Source of the DNA: Pseudomonadota bacterium
GTDB taxonomy: Bacteria > Pseudomonadota > Alphaproteobacteria > Paracaedibacterales > JAKBAR01
Length of the DNA stretch: 32,403 nt
NCBI GenBank assembly: GCA_021808925.1
Contig: JAKBAR010000012.1
Coordinates: 1 to 32,403, forward strand
Direction: 5' to 3'
Below the pieces are notes generated by a model. It ran no database searches. It was not told where the DNA came from and was given only the letters and a program-made list of their open reading frames with translations. Position numbers and translations under genes: made by a program. Within the stretch, counting starts at the first letter, position 1, and each line of letters begins with the position of its first letter. Below, piece after piece: positions 1 to 6,805 of this stretch.

Positions 1-126
1 AGCGTCGAGGTAGTCTTGTTCAATAATATTTTTATAGCTCTCCTGCCACCCTTTGACATGCACAAAAGCGATGCCCTCCGCGTCCTCGAGCGTTGCGGGG
101 CGTATAGTAATGTCACTTATTTTCAT
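1..126 (-). CDS. GNAT family N-acetyltransferase, N-terminal part (cut by window edge)
   Basis: The first 42 codons of a minus-strand gene that continues beyond position 1. The protein begins MKISDITIRPATLEDAEGIA and continues with a VHVKGWQESY segment and then IIEQDYLD. This is the classic opening of GNAT acetyltransferases: beta-1 (IRPAT), helix alpha-1 (EDAEGIAFVH) and the WQESYKNII turn. GNAT enzymes move an acetyl group from acetyl-CoA to an amine; the substrate cannot be told from this fragment. The ATG lies 14 bases inside the end of the upstream acetyltransferase gene on the same strand, in another frame, so the two are probably translationally coupled. The acetyl-CoA-binding motif A lies outside the window, so activity cannot be judged. 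Confidence 0.8.
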   Translation of the reverse strand, partial: MKISDITIRPATLEDAEGIAFVHVKGWQESYKNIIEQDYLDA

Positions 127-694
127 GGTCTTTAAAAGCAACATAGCGTTTTGCAAGGGCGAGTGTTGTGGAGGATACAGGGTTAGGCAAGAGACCAAAT
201 GCACGGGTTTCAAAGGAAAAACCGCATTTCTCAGCGACACGTGAGCTGGCTTCATTCTCATCCAAGCAGGTGATCACAATGCGTTTAAGGCCGATTGTCT
301 CAAAGCCATAGTTTTTGAGGGCTAAGACGGCTTCTTGCGTATAGCCTTGGTTTTGCGCAGAGCTTTTGCACCAATACCCTATTTCAGCGGAGGGGATGTT
401 CCACAAAAAATAATTAAATCCACAGGTGCCAAGAAATTCACCTTCTTTGAACATGCCAAGCACAAGGGATTTGCGTAAAATAACATCTGCGTAGCTTCCC
501 CGTGCAAATTGCTCTGAGTCTTGCCATTTTTTCACATATTTTGGCCAGGGAAGCCAACGTTCAAGGGTGTCTCTTGAGGCGTCGGTCGCGTCAAAAATAA
601 CTTTTCCATCACCCTCTTGAAGGGGACGTAAGACTAATCTTTTTGTCACAAGAGGCATGGGCAAATCAATCAGAAGGGGGTGTTCAATGCTCAT
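113..694 (-). CDS. GNAT family N-acetyltransferase, RimJ/RimL type
   Basis: A 193-residue GNAT enzyme, normal length for the RimJ/RimL group, which acetylates N-termini of ribosomal proteins or other amine substrates using acetyl-CoA. It opens with a TKRLVLRPLQEGD segment near residue 17, typical of this group. The IGYWCKSSAQNQGYTQEAV stretch near residues 105-123 is motif A (beta-4 plus the pyrophosphate-binding loop, here QNQGYT). The LDENEASSRVAEKCGF segment is the usual motif-B region (N..S..v.EK.GF). No signal peptide or membrane segment, so it is cytosolic. It overlaps the next acetyltransferase gene by 14 bases. The family call is secure; the substrate is unknown. Confidence 0.88.
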   Translation of the reverse strand: MSIEHPLLIDLPMPLVTKRLVLRPLQEGDGKVIFDATDASRDTLERWLPWPKYVKKWQDSEQFARGSYADVILRKSLVLGMFKEGEFLGTCGFNYFLWNIPSAEIGYWCKSSAQNQGYTQEAVLALKNYGFETIGLKRIVITCLDENEASSRVAEKCGFSFETRAFGLLPNPVSSTTLALAKRYVAFKDHENK

Positions 695-783
695 TTTTGT
701 AGCGTCTCTCGTGCGCCCTTTTATAGGATCTATACCCTTTTATTGTGTGTGAAGGAAGACTCTTTTTCGCTTTTAGTTTTTCA

Positions 784-1515
784 TTAAAATTGATACATCA
801 TTAATTCTGGACCATGTTTTTTAAGCCATAAACGACTTTCTTTTGCCCTTGGAAAAAAACTCGAAACAAGCTTCCAAAAAGCAGGTTGATGATGGGGGTG
901 GATACAGTGACTCACCTCATGCGCACACACGTAATCAAAAATCTCAGGGGGTGCTAAAATAAGTCGCCAGTTGTAACACAAATCTTTTCCGCGCATGCAG
1001 CGCCCCCACATGGTTTTCATATCTTTAACAGCAATATGCGTGAGCTCAACACCAAGCTTATGGGCATAGAGATGACTTTTTTCCATTGCATAATCAAGGG
1101 CTGCTGCCACTAAATAGTTTTTAAGCGCAGGACCAAGATCTTTTTCAGCGCGCCCTTTAATAATGAAAATACCATCGTCGTGGATGATTTGAGGCGTCGA
1201 GTAAAGTTTTTCTTGGGTAAAATTCAAAAGATGAGGTGTTCCTTTGTAGGGAAAAGAGCTTCCCGTTGAAAGTGTTCGCGGCGGATTAATTTTAAGGTTC
1301 GCATACCACTGATGATAGGATGCTTCGTAGGTATTGATTTTTTTCAGATAAAAAGAGGAGGGAAGGACAATAACAGGTTTACCCGTTTTTTGATCACAAC
1401 GAAAAACAATGCGCTTTGAGCGCGGATTAATTTTAAGCGATGGCTTTCCCTCAAAATTTTCTAAGGAATGCTGGTGATGTATTGCGACTGTTGTTTTTTT
1501 AAGAAAGTGAAACAT
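784..1515 (-). CDS. YgjP/SprT-like zinc metallopeptidase family protein (DUF45)
   Basis: The C-terminal half carries a zinc-binding HExxH helix, HEVSHCIHPHHQPAFW, with a further His downstream, and the preceding MWGRC motif. Together these define the YgjP-like (DUF45) group of minigluzincin metallopeptidases. Characterised members are few and the cellular substrate is unknown. The chosen ATG at 1515 overlaps the rdgB stop codon by one base (TAATG), a normal arrangement for translational coupling, and gives 243 residues. An in-frame ATG at 1539 would add eight residues and overlap rdgB by 25 bases. No signal peptide, so it is probably cytosolic. In many alphaproteobacteria such a gene is a stand-alone accessory gene; here it shares a transcript with rdgB. 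Confidence 0.85.
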   Translation of the reverse strand: MFHFLKKTTVAIHHQHSLENFEGKPSLKINPRSKRIVFRCDQKTGKPVIVLPSSFYLKKINTYEASYHQWYANLKINPPRTLSTGSSFPYKGTPHLLNFTQEKLYSTPQIIHDDGIFIIKGRAEKDLGPALKNYLVAAALDYAMEKSHLYAHKLGVELTHIAVKDMKTMWGRCMRGKDLCYNWRLILAPPEIFDYVCAHEVSHCIHPHHQPAFWKLVSSFFPRAKESRLWLKKHGPELMMYQF

Positions 1516-2117
1516 TATTTTTTGGACTGTGTAACCCATTGGAGAAAGTCAAACGCTGCTTTTTTGCGGGCTGAAAACGTGCGACGCTGGGGATCGCCCA
1601 TATCGGCGAGGCTAAGTTTTTGAGGATTATTCTCAAGAGGAACAAAAAGAGGTGTATAGCCAAATCCAGGCGTATGCTTTTTCGAAAAATCAAAAAACCC
1701 CGGCACAGTGCCTTGAAAAACTTTCTCACCATGCGCGTCCTTATAAACGAGCGTGCATACAAAATCCGTTGCAGGATCTTGATCGCCCAGTTGTTGCTCC
1801 AGTGTATTAAACGCATGGAGATAATCAGTTTCACCTTTGTTATTGATTGCAAAGCGCGCTGCGTAAATGCCTGGCATACCGTTAAGATTTTTCATACAAA
1901 ACCCTGAATCATCTGCAAGAGAAGGCAGCCCCGTTACATCATAGCTAAAGCGTGCCTTTAACAGAGCATTTGCTTCGAAGGTCTCTCCCGTTTCCAAGGG
2001 TTCGTGCAACGTAAAATCAGCAATTGGGACACACTCAAAAGTGTGGTGTACATAGTGAATTAAATCATCGCGTTTATGAGGGTTATGGGTGGCAATAACA
2101 ATTTTAGGCAAAGGCAT
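1515..2117 (-). CDS. rdgB: Non-canonical purine NTP pyrophosphatase RdgB/HAM1
   Basis: Hydrolyses dITP, XTP and ITP to the monophosphate plus pyrophosphate, keeping deaminated purines out of DNA and RNA. The start (MPLPKIVIATHNPHKRDDL) matches the family opening IATHNxxK that binds the triphosphate. The central LADDSGFCMKNLNGMPGIYAARFA stretch is the metal-binding ADDSG plus PG(V/I)YSAR signature. GFGYTPLF and the C-terminal FSARKKAAF correspond to the base-recognition loop and the S(H/A)RxxA motif. The ATG at 2117 gives 200 residues, the normal size. A TTG at 2165 would add 16 residues without homology, and no Shine-Dalgarno is visible for either. It overlaps the downstream metallopeptidase gene by one base. 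Confidence 0.93.
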   Translation of the reverse strand: MPLPKIVIATHNPHKRDDLIHYVHHTFECVPIADFTLHEPLETGETFEANALLKARFSYDVTGLPSLADDSGFCMKNLNGMPGIYAARFAINNKGETDYLHAFNTLEQQLGDQDPATDFVCTLVYKDAHGEKVFQGTVPGFFDFSKKHTPGFGYTPLFVPLENNPQKLSLADMGDPQRRTFSARKKAAFDFLQWVTQSKK

Positions 2118-2309
2118 GGGCACGGTAAAAAATGCATTTTTATTCGCCACTCTACTACAAAACAACTCAAAGGAGGAGGACGGAATGATCCACTTTTTTT
2201 TATAAGTTTTTTTTAAAATTTTCTAAAGCCTAATGGCTCTTGTTTTGTGAGGGGAAGTGTTCGCTTTAGAGGAATTTAAAACGTAAGCACCCCCCATCAT
2301 TTCATCTTT

Positions 2310-2825
2310 TTATTCTTTTGTTTTTTCTTTTAATAAGTCATTCAAAAAATTCTTTATTGTCTTTGCGCGAGTGATTCGATCATCACCATTTTCAGCTATG
2401 GCATTCATCATTGCCTTGTGTGCAACATCATCAAAATCTTTTTTTGAGAGTAATCCCTGATTAAAATCCTCTGTAGTTTGAGAAAAGAATTCTCCTCTGC
2501 CACTATTCACATAATCAAACGCATTGCTAGACATTTTTTCCTGAGGAGACAGCAACTCGTACTCGACAATTTCTATTTCTTTTTGCGTTTTATCAATTTT
2601 ATCCTTGAGGTATTTTATTTTTTCTTCATAGTTCTTGATGGCGTTGCGATCATTTTCCTGAATCGCTTCAAGATTTTTTAATTTTTCTTGGATAGTCTCT
2701 TTACTCGCCTTTTTAAGGTCAATTTCATCCCCATCTTTTTTAATCTTCATCGCCCTCACAGGAGAAATATGAAGGGCTACCCCCCCCATAGATATTAATG
2801 ACATTAGTGTCACGATCTTTTTCAT
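2310..2825 (-). CDS. Exported coiled-coil protein of unknown function with a poly-G tract in the signal-peptide codons
   Basis: 171 residues, not a family I recognise. Residues 1-25 form a signal peptide (KK n-region, hydrophobic core, cleavage after SPVRA). The mature part starts MKIKKDGDEID and is a Lys/Glu-rich helix; residues about 40-95 look like a coiled coil. The C-terminal part is charged and without Cys. GAGGA eight bases before the ATG is a good ribosome-binding site. Codons 13-16 contain an uninterrupted run of eight G (C8 at 2780-2787 on the plus strand), a slippage-prone tract that would frameshift the gene inside the signal peptide. A 56-base block covering the signal-peptide end (2732-2787) is repeated exactly at 5955-6010 in a broken paralogue. 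Probably periplasmic or secreted; a role at the host interface is only a guess. Confidence 0.75.
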   Translation of the reverse strand: MKKIVTLMSLISMGGVALHISPVRAMKIKKDGDEIDLKKASKETIQEKLKNLEAIQENDRNAIKNYEEKIKYLKDKIDKTQKEIEIVEYELLSPQEKMSSNAFDYVNSGRGEFFSQTTEDFNQGLLSKKDFDDVAHKAMMNAIAENGDDRITRAKTIKNFLNDLLKEKTKE

Positions 2826-2914
2826 AAAATATTCCTCTGTTAATGATTAATCACCCGTCTTTATACATAACAGAGAAAAGTAAAGAAAGGGTTAAGGGAG
2901 GGGGGTGAATTTTC

Positions 2915-2943
2915 TTGTCAATGTTTCCTTTTCATGATAGGAT
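2915..2943 (+). promoter_or_regulatory. Putative sigma-70 promoter of rpmI-rplT
   Basis: TTGTCA (2915-2920), a 17-base spacer, then TAGGAT (2938-2943). The -35 matches consensus at five of six positions and the -10 at four of six, with ideal spacing. Transcription would start near 2950, leaving a leader of roughly 70 bases before rpmI. No infC lies upstream, so the ribosomal protein genes need their own promoter. This is a motif match by eye only. Confidence 0.5.
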
Positions 2944-3021
2944 GTGTCGTCGAAGTGGATGGGGCCGCAAAGGGTATGCCTCACCGCGTTAATGTTAATT
3001 TTTTAAGAAAAGAGATTGAAA

Positions 3022-3219
3022 ATGCCCAAAATGAAAACAAAAAGTGGTGCGAAAAAGCGTTTTCGCATTACGGGTTCTGGCAAGGTCAAAATGGGCCAAG
3101 CTGGCAAACGTCATGGAATGATTAAGCGTTCTAATAAATTTATTCGCAATGCGCGTGGCATGACCATCATGCACGAAAGTGATGCGAAAAAAGTTCTTAC
3201 ATATTTCTTGCACGGTTAG
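3022..3219 (+). CDS. rpmI: Large ribosomal subunit protein bL35
   Basis: A 65-residue, very basic protein beginning [20 protein letters not shown], the unmistakable bL35 opening, with the [10 protein letters not shown] middle segment. It is a structural component of the 50S subunit and binds 23S rRNA. The ATG at 3022 is preferred over an in-frame TTG two codons earlier because bL35 always begins MPK(M/L)KT. It is followed after 12 bases by rplT, forming the usual rpmI-rplT pair. infC (upstream) and pheS-pheT (downstream), frequent neighbours elsewhere, are absent here. Confidence 0.97.
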   Translation: MPKMKTKSGAKKRFRITGSGKVKMGQAGKRHGMIKRSNKFIRNARGMTIMHESDAKKVLTYFLHG

Positions 3220-3231
3220 GAGGATTAAGCT

Positions 3232-3588
3232 ATGGCACGTGTTAAACGCGGTGTGACGGCTCATGCGCGTCACAAAAAAGTCCTCAAAGCCGCCAAAGGT
3301 TTTCGTGGACGCTCAAGTACTTGTTTTCGCCCAGCAATTCAACGCCTAGAAAAGGCGCTGCAATATGCGTATCGCGATCGTCGCGTGAAAAAGCGCGAGT
3401 TTCGTGGCCTTTGGATTCAGCGCATTAATGCCGCTGTGCGCGAGATGGATATGACTTATTCTCGCCTCATTAATGGCCTTAACAAGGCGGCGATCTCCAT
3501 TGATCGCAAAGTAATGGCGGATCTTGCAATGAATCAACCCGAGGCTTTTAAACAGCTCGTTGAACAAGCAAAGGCAGCTCTCGCTTAA
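3232..3588 (+). CDS. rplT: Large ribosomal subunit protein bL20
   Basis: 118 residues, exactly the family length. It begins [19 protein letters not shown] and contains the [13 protein letters not shown] and [16 protein letters not shown] segments diagnostic of bL20. It binds 23S rRNA early in 50S assembly and in several bacteria represses its own operon through the leader. A strong AGGAGG lies eight bases upstream of the ATG. It is the last gene of the rpmI-rplT unit, ended by a hairpin terminator about 30 bases downstream. Confidence 0.98.
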   Translation: MARVKRGVTAHARHKKVLKAAKGFRGRSSTCFRPAIQRLEKALQYAYRDRRVKKREFRGLWIQRINAAVREMDMTYSRLINGLNKAAISIDRKVMADLAMNQPEAFKQLVEQAKAALA

Positions 3589-3616
3589 AGCGATTGCATT
3601 AAGTCTACTAAAAAAA

Positions 3617-3645
3617 CTCAGCCAGGCGTATGGTTGGGTTTTTTT
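3617..3645 (+). terminator. Rho-independent terminator of rpmI-rplT
   Basis: CTCAGCCA (3617-3624), loop GGCGTA, TGGTTGGG (3631-3638): an eight-pair stem with two G-U pairs, followed directly by seven T (3639-3645). It sits 28 bases after the rplT stop, so it very likely ends that operon and separates it from the transporter gene. Confidence 0.8.
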
Positions 3646-3675
3646 GTTTCAAACTATAAAAATCTCTAAGCTAAA

Positions 3676-3701
3676 AAAATAAGTATTTTTTATCTTATTT
3701 T
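3676..3701. promoter_or_regulatory. 8-bp inverted repeat abutting the transporter start codon (possible operator)
   Basis: AAAATAAG (3676-3683) and CTTATTTT (3694-3701) are perfect reverse complements separated by ten bases. The right arm ends on the base before the first possible ATG of the MFS gene. Such AT-rich dyads are typical binding sites of dimeric repressors, but no regulator gene is adjacent, and in an AT-rich spacer this could be chance. Confidence 0.35.
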
Positions 3702-4976
3702 ATGTTAAAATCCGGTCTCGTACAAAAAATAGAAAAAATAACTATGATGCCTTCGCGCTCCTTCCAAATTCAGCCAGAACACCAAACTATTGATCGCATT
3801 GCAGCAGCTATTCTCCTTTTTGTGGGAAGCTTAACGGTTCTTGCAGGCGCCATTATTGCACCGTCACTTCCTGCAATTGCGCAACACCTTGCCACCCAAG
3901 GACTCACGATTGAAAGTGCTAATTTTTGGGGCAAGATGCTTGTCTCCATCCCTGCTCTTGTGATTTTAGTGTGCTCCCCCCTTATGGGATACGTGATTGA
4001 TCGTCATGGACGGCGTAATGTTCTTTTATCAGGGCTTTTTCTTTTTGCCCTTTCCGGCGTATGGGGCGGCATTCACCCCCAGTTCTATAGCCTGATTATT
4101 AGCCGCATGGGCCTTGGGCTTTCTGTCGCTATGAGTATGACAACCGCTATGACATTGATTTCTGACTATTTTAAAGGTCACGAGCGCGAACGTTTTATGG
4201 GCTATTTCAGCAGTGCCATGGCCCTTGGTGGGATTGTTTACTTTATCCTTGGAGGATTCGTTGCCACAGTAAATTGGCGCGCACCTTTTTTTATTTACCT
4301 CCTTGCGCTACCAGCTTTTGTGCTTGCGTATTTTCATATTCCTGAGCCTGTTTTAGAAAAATCACAGAACTATTCTTTTGGAGAAAAGACGAATGCCTTT
4401 TCTGCCCCCCAAAAAACGCCAACACTTGTGATTGCGATGCTGTATGCTACAGCCCTTTTGAATATGGTGATCTACTTTGCGATTCCAACACAGCTGTCCT
4501 TTCTTTTGCGTAATATTGGCTTCAATAGCCCCCTTCATGTGGGCCTTACAACCGCATGTTGCAGCATTGCTGTGACAATTATTTCTGTTAATTACGGAAA
4601 AATTAAAGAGAGGTTTTCCCACCCCTTTATTTTTAGTGCAGGCTTTTTGATGACGGGGCTTGGCTATGCGATTATTTATTTCGGTGAAAACTATGCGGCC
4701 GTTGCCATTGGCCTTTTTTTCGCAGGACTTGGTTTTGGGTGCGTTATGCCAAATTTAAGCACATGGTTGATGCGAGTCGCTCCTTTAGCCATTCGCGGGC
4801 GGGTCATTGGCGGTCTTGGTTCTAGTATTAATATGGGGCAATTTTCCTCCCCTATTCTCGCACATTTTATAATTGCCTTTGGGGCTCAAACGGTTTGCGT
4901 TTTTGGTATTTTTTCACTTGTTAGCCTGGGCGTGGGTCTTTTTTACACAGCCTTTACGTTAATAAAAAAAGATTAA
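3702..4976 (+). CDS. MFS transporter, drug:H+ antiporter-like
   Basis: An inner-membrane transporter of about 424 residues with some twelve hydrophobic segments. The first (residues about 31-55) carries LTVLAGAIIAPSLPAIAQHL, typical of DHA1-type multidrug efflux proteins. The loop after TM2 has the MFS motif A, GYVIDRHGRRNVLL (G-x3-D-x2-GRR). A LGFGCVMPNLSTWLMRVAP segment marks a late helix, followed by RGRVIGG, the C-terminal-half motif-A equivalent. The start is uncertain: ATG 3702 follows an inverted repeat with no Shine-Dalgarno, while ATG 3744 (MMPSRSFQIQPEHQ) would give about 410 residues. It stands alone between a terminator and fkpA-like fklB. Substrate unknown; drug, siderophore or metabolite export are all possible. 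Confidence 0.88.
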   Translation: MLKSGLVQKIEKITMMPSRSFQIQPEHQTIDRIAAAILLFVGSLTVLAGAIIAPSLPAIAQHLATQGLTIESANFWGKMLVSIPALVILVCSPLMGYVIDRHGRRNVLLSGLFLFALSGVWGGIHPQFYSLIISRMGLGLSVAMSMTTAMTLISDYFKGHERERFMGYFSSAMALGGIVYFILGGFVATVNWRAPFFIYLLALPAFVLAYFHIPEPVLEKSQNYSFGEKTNAFSAPQKTPTLVIAMLYATALLNMVIYFAIPTQLSFLLRNIGFNSPLHVGLTTACCSIAVTIISVNYGKIKERFSHPFIFSAGFLMTGLGYAIIYFGENYAAVAIGLFFAGLGFGCVMPNLSTWLMRVAPLAIRGRVIGGLGSSINMGQFSSPILAHFIIAFGAQTVCVFGIFSLVSLGVGLFYTAFTLIKKD

Positions 4977-5005
4977 TCATAGGTGCTTTACTATTTTTCT
5001 TGAGC

Positions 5006-5037
5006 TGTCCCGTTCTCTTCGACTATGCTCAGGGACA
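5006..5037. repeat. REP-like palindromic intergenic element
   Basis: TGTCCC (5006-5011) and GGGACA (5032-5037) are exact reverse complements around a 20-base centre containing CTTCGACTATGCTCA. It sits in the 89-base spacer between the transporter and PPIase genes. The centre resembles short palindromic repeats with a TTCGACT...CTCAGG core that I recall as scattered in many bacterial genomes. Only one copy is seen in this window, so its status as a repeat is inferred. Confidence 0.45.
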
Positions 5038-5065
5038 TTCAAACATTGACAAAGGATTTTTTTAG

Positions 5066-5398
5066 ATGACAGAAGATTTGATTATTCATGACATCGAACT
5101 TGGCGAGGGCGATGAAGCCATAGCCGGCAAACGTGTTTCCGTTCACTATGAAGGGCGACTCACAGATGGAACTGTCTTTGACAGCTCTTATAAACGGGGT
5201 AAACCTATTGTTTTTACTCTTGGCATTGGCCAAGTGATTGAAGGATGGGATCTTGGCATTGAAGGGCTTAAAGTCGGCGGAAAGCGCACACTTACGATTC
5301 CATCCCATATGGGCTACGGCGAATACGGTGCCGGTGATCTTATCCCCGCAAACGCAACGCTTATTTTTGATGTGGAACTGGTCGCAGTCGCTGCATAA
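5066..5398 (+). CDS. FKBP-type peptidyl-prolyl cis-trans isomerase
   Basis: A 110-residue single-domain FKBP. It catalyses cis-trans isomerisation of X-Pro bonds in folding proteins. The FKBP fold signatures are clear: VSVHYEGRLTDGTVFDSSYKRG, then FTLGIGQVIEGWDLGIEGLKVGGKR, and IPSHMGYGEYGAGDLIPANATLIFDVEL. Binding-pocket residues seen include the Tyr of HYEG, the Asp of VFDSS, the VI-W of the QVIEGW loop, the Tyr of MGYGE and the final FDVEL Phe. No signal peptide is visible, so it is cytosolic. A palindromic element lies upstream and a hairpin terminator downstream; it is probably a single-gene unit. Confidence 0.95.
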   Translation: MTEDLIIHDIELGEGDEAIAGKRVSVHYEGRLTDGTVFDSSYKRGKPIVFTLGIGQVIEGWDLGIEGLKVGGKRTLTIPSHMGYGEYGAGDLIPANATLIFDVELVAVAA

Positions 5399-5407
5399 AC
5401 ATGAAGG

Positions 5408-5429
5408 AGGGGTAACAACAGCTACCCCT
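5408..5429 (+). terminator. Probable terminator of the FKBP gene
   Basis: AGGGGTA (5408-5414) and TACCCCT (5423-5429) form a perfect seven-pair stem with an eight-base loop, ten bases after the stop codon. The following TTATTAAAGTT is a weak T tract, so termination may be partial. Confidence 0.6.
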
Positions 5430-5489
5430 TTATTAAAGTTAATCATCCTCCTTGTCCTTTTTGAAAAGAGCAACGGATATGGCACGAAC

Positions 5490-5525
5490 TAAAAACAACA
5501 AAAGGGAGGCGCATACGATCCCTTT
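5490..5525 (-). terminator. Rho-independent terminator downstream of the broken coiled-coil gene
   Basis: Read on the minus strand, AAAGGGA (5525-5519), an 11-base loop and TCCCTTT (5507-5501) are followed by TGTTGTTTTT. It lies ten bases past the stop at 5535 and would have ended transcription of the pseudogene and possibly pth. Its retention suggests the pseudogene decayed recently. Confidence 0.6.
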
Positions 5526-5534
5526 GCTTCGATA

Positions 5535-6033
5535 TTATTCCTCCAGCATTTTTTTGAATTCTTTGTGAAAGTATGATACGATTTCTTTCTGTTTTTCATC
5601 ATAATTTGGAGAATCACAGGTTATTGAACGGTACCGATCCCTCTCATCAAGCTCTTTAAGATCCTCTCTCGTCAGACGTCCTTCTTTTAGAGCACTTTTT
5701 AACTCATTCAAAATTTTTTCTCCGGCATCCTCTTCGATAGACTTGTTCTTCACTCCAAGCTCATGAATCATCAAATACATCGACTAACTTCTCCTCAGGA
5801 GACTTGGATTCTTCCTCAAGTACCTCTATTTGCTTTTGCCATTTCTCAATATCTTTTTGAATAAGGATGATATTCTCTTTCCCATTTTTAATTTTATTTT
5901 TTAAGAGATGAATTTCTTTCTCCTTAATACTCTGCTCACTCTCAATTTCATCCTCATCTTTTTTAATCTTCATCGCCCTCACAGGAGAAATATGAAGGGC
6001 TACCCCCCCCCCTCCATAGAGGTTAACAACCTT
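5535..6033 (-). pseudogene. Frameshifted, start-less paralogue of the exported coiled-coil protein at 2310-2825
   Basis: Reading minus strand from 6033, one frame gives KVVNLYGGGG, then VALHISPVRAMKIKKDEDEIE and a Lys/Glu-rich helix ending SPEEKLVDVFDDS at 5761. This parallels the intact paralogue (same VALHISPVRAMKIKKD, same coiled coil, its SPQEKM). The homologous sequence then continues in another frame (HELGVKNKSIEEDAGEKILN to KKMLEE, stop at 5535), so a frameshift lies at about 5761-5785. At the 5' end there is no in-frame start codon; the only nearby ATG (6018-6016) is out of frame across a run of ten G (C10 at 6003-6012) and would be in frame with 8 or 11. The gene is therefore probably dead, or switchable at best. 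Bases 5955-6010 equal 2732-2787 exactly. Pth lies 40 bases upstream. Confidence 0.72.
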
Positions 6034-6073
6034 GCGCTCTATCTTAGGGAAAAAAGTGTGTAGAAGGAGGACT

Positions 6074-6652
6074 TTACCCCCCTGCTTCTCTCACGGCCAT
6101 GTGATAATTATTGAGCCATTTGGCTGTATCACCATTGATAAGCGAGGGAAGTGTTTTCCCAAGAGTCCAAAGCATTGGCTCGAGCCAGTTTTGATCATTC
6201 TTAGAAAAATTACTTAAAACATAATGACTCACCAGATCTTTGTGACCGGGATGGCCAATCCCTAAACGAATGCGTGTATAATTGATACCCAAGTGCTGAT
6301 CAATACTTGCAAGACCATTATGCCCACCATTGCTCCCACCGACTTTGATTTTGACTTTTCCAGGAACAAGATCGAGCTCATCATGCACAACATAAAGATG
6401 GTTGAGAGGAATTTTATAAAAACGCATCAGTGCCGCCACAGCCTTTCCGGAAAGATTCATATATGTCATGGGCTTAAAAAGTAAAATATCCTTTCCCTCC
6501 ACAGTCACAGAAGACAGCTGCCCTTGATATTTTTCTAAAAAACGGGGAGCATCATGAAATCTCGCCACGGCCTCGATGGCTAAAAAACCCACATTATGGC
6601 GATTTAAAGTATATTTATCCCCAGGATTACCAAGACCGACGAGTACATACAT
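6074..6652 (-). CDS. pth: Peptidyl-tRNA hydrolase
   Basis: A 192-residue Pth, normal length. It cleaves the ester bond of peptidyl-tRNA released from stalled ribosomes, recycling tRNA; it is essential in most bacteria. The start MYVLVGLGNPGDKYTLNRHNVGF contains the first Pth signature, with catalytic His19 and substrate-contact Asn9. KPMTYMNLSG (Asn66) and HDELDL (Asp91) provide the other active-site residues, and GGSNGGHNGLASI is the second Pth signature. It is cytosolic. The common partners rplY and ychF are not adjacent; instead it is divergent from lpxD and followed by a broken coiled-coil gene on the same strand. It ends with GCAGGGGGGTAA, so the last two codons form another G6 run. Confidence 0.97.
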   Translation of the reverse strand: MYVLVGLGNPGDKYTLNRHNVGFLAIEAVARFHDAPRFLEKYQGQLSSVTVEGKDILLFKPMTYMNLSGKAVAALMRFYKIPLNHLYVVHDELDLVPGKVKIKVGGSNGGHNGLASIDQHLGINYTRIRLGIGHPGHKDLVSHYVLSNFSKNDQNWLEPMLWTLGKTLPSLINGDTAKWLNNYHMAVREAGG

Positions 6653-6744
6653 AAGAGTTATCTGAATTAGAAGATGATCCTGTCATCATAAAGATCTTAG
6701 CGAAATGCGAAAAGAAAAAAGACGCAGATCGATGCACCATCCGA

Positions 6745-6772
6745 TTGCTATTCTTTTGAAATACGATAAAAT
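6745..6772 (+). promoter_or_regulatory. Putative sigma-70 promoter of lpxD
   Basis: TTGCTA (6745-6750), 16-base spacer, TAAAAT (6767-6772). The -10 matches consensus at five of six positions and the -35 at four of six. It lies about 35 bases before the lpxD GTG in the pth-lpxD divergent spacer. Confidence 0.45.
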
Positions 6773-6805
6773 GTGCTGTCAAATTCATGAAAAAAGGTTT
6801 TCGTT

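Noticed and set aside
1499-1852. Second minus-strand frame inside rdgB
   Set aside because: Out-of-frame shadow of rdgB without homology.
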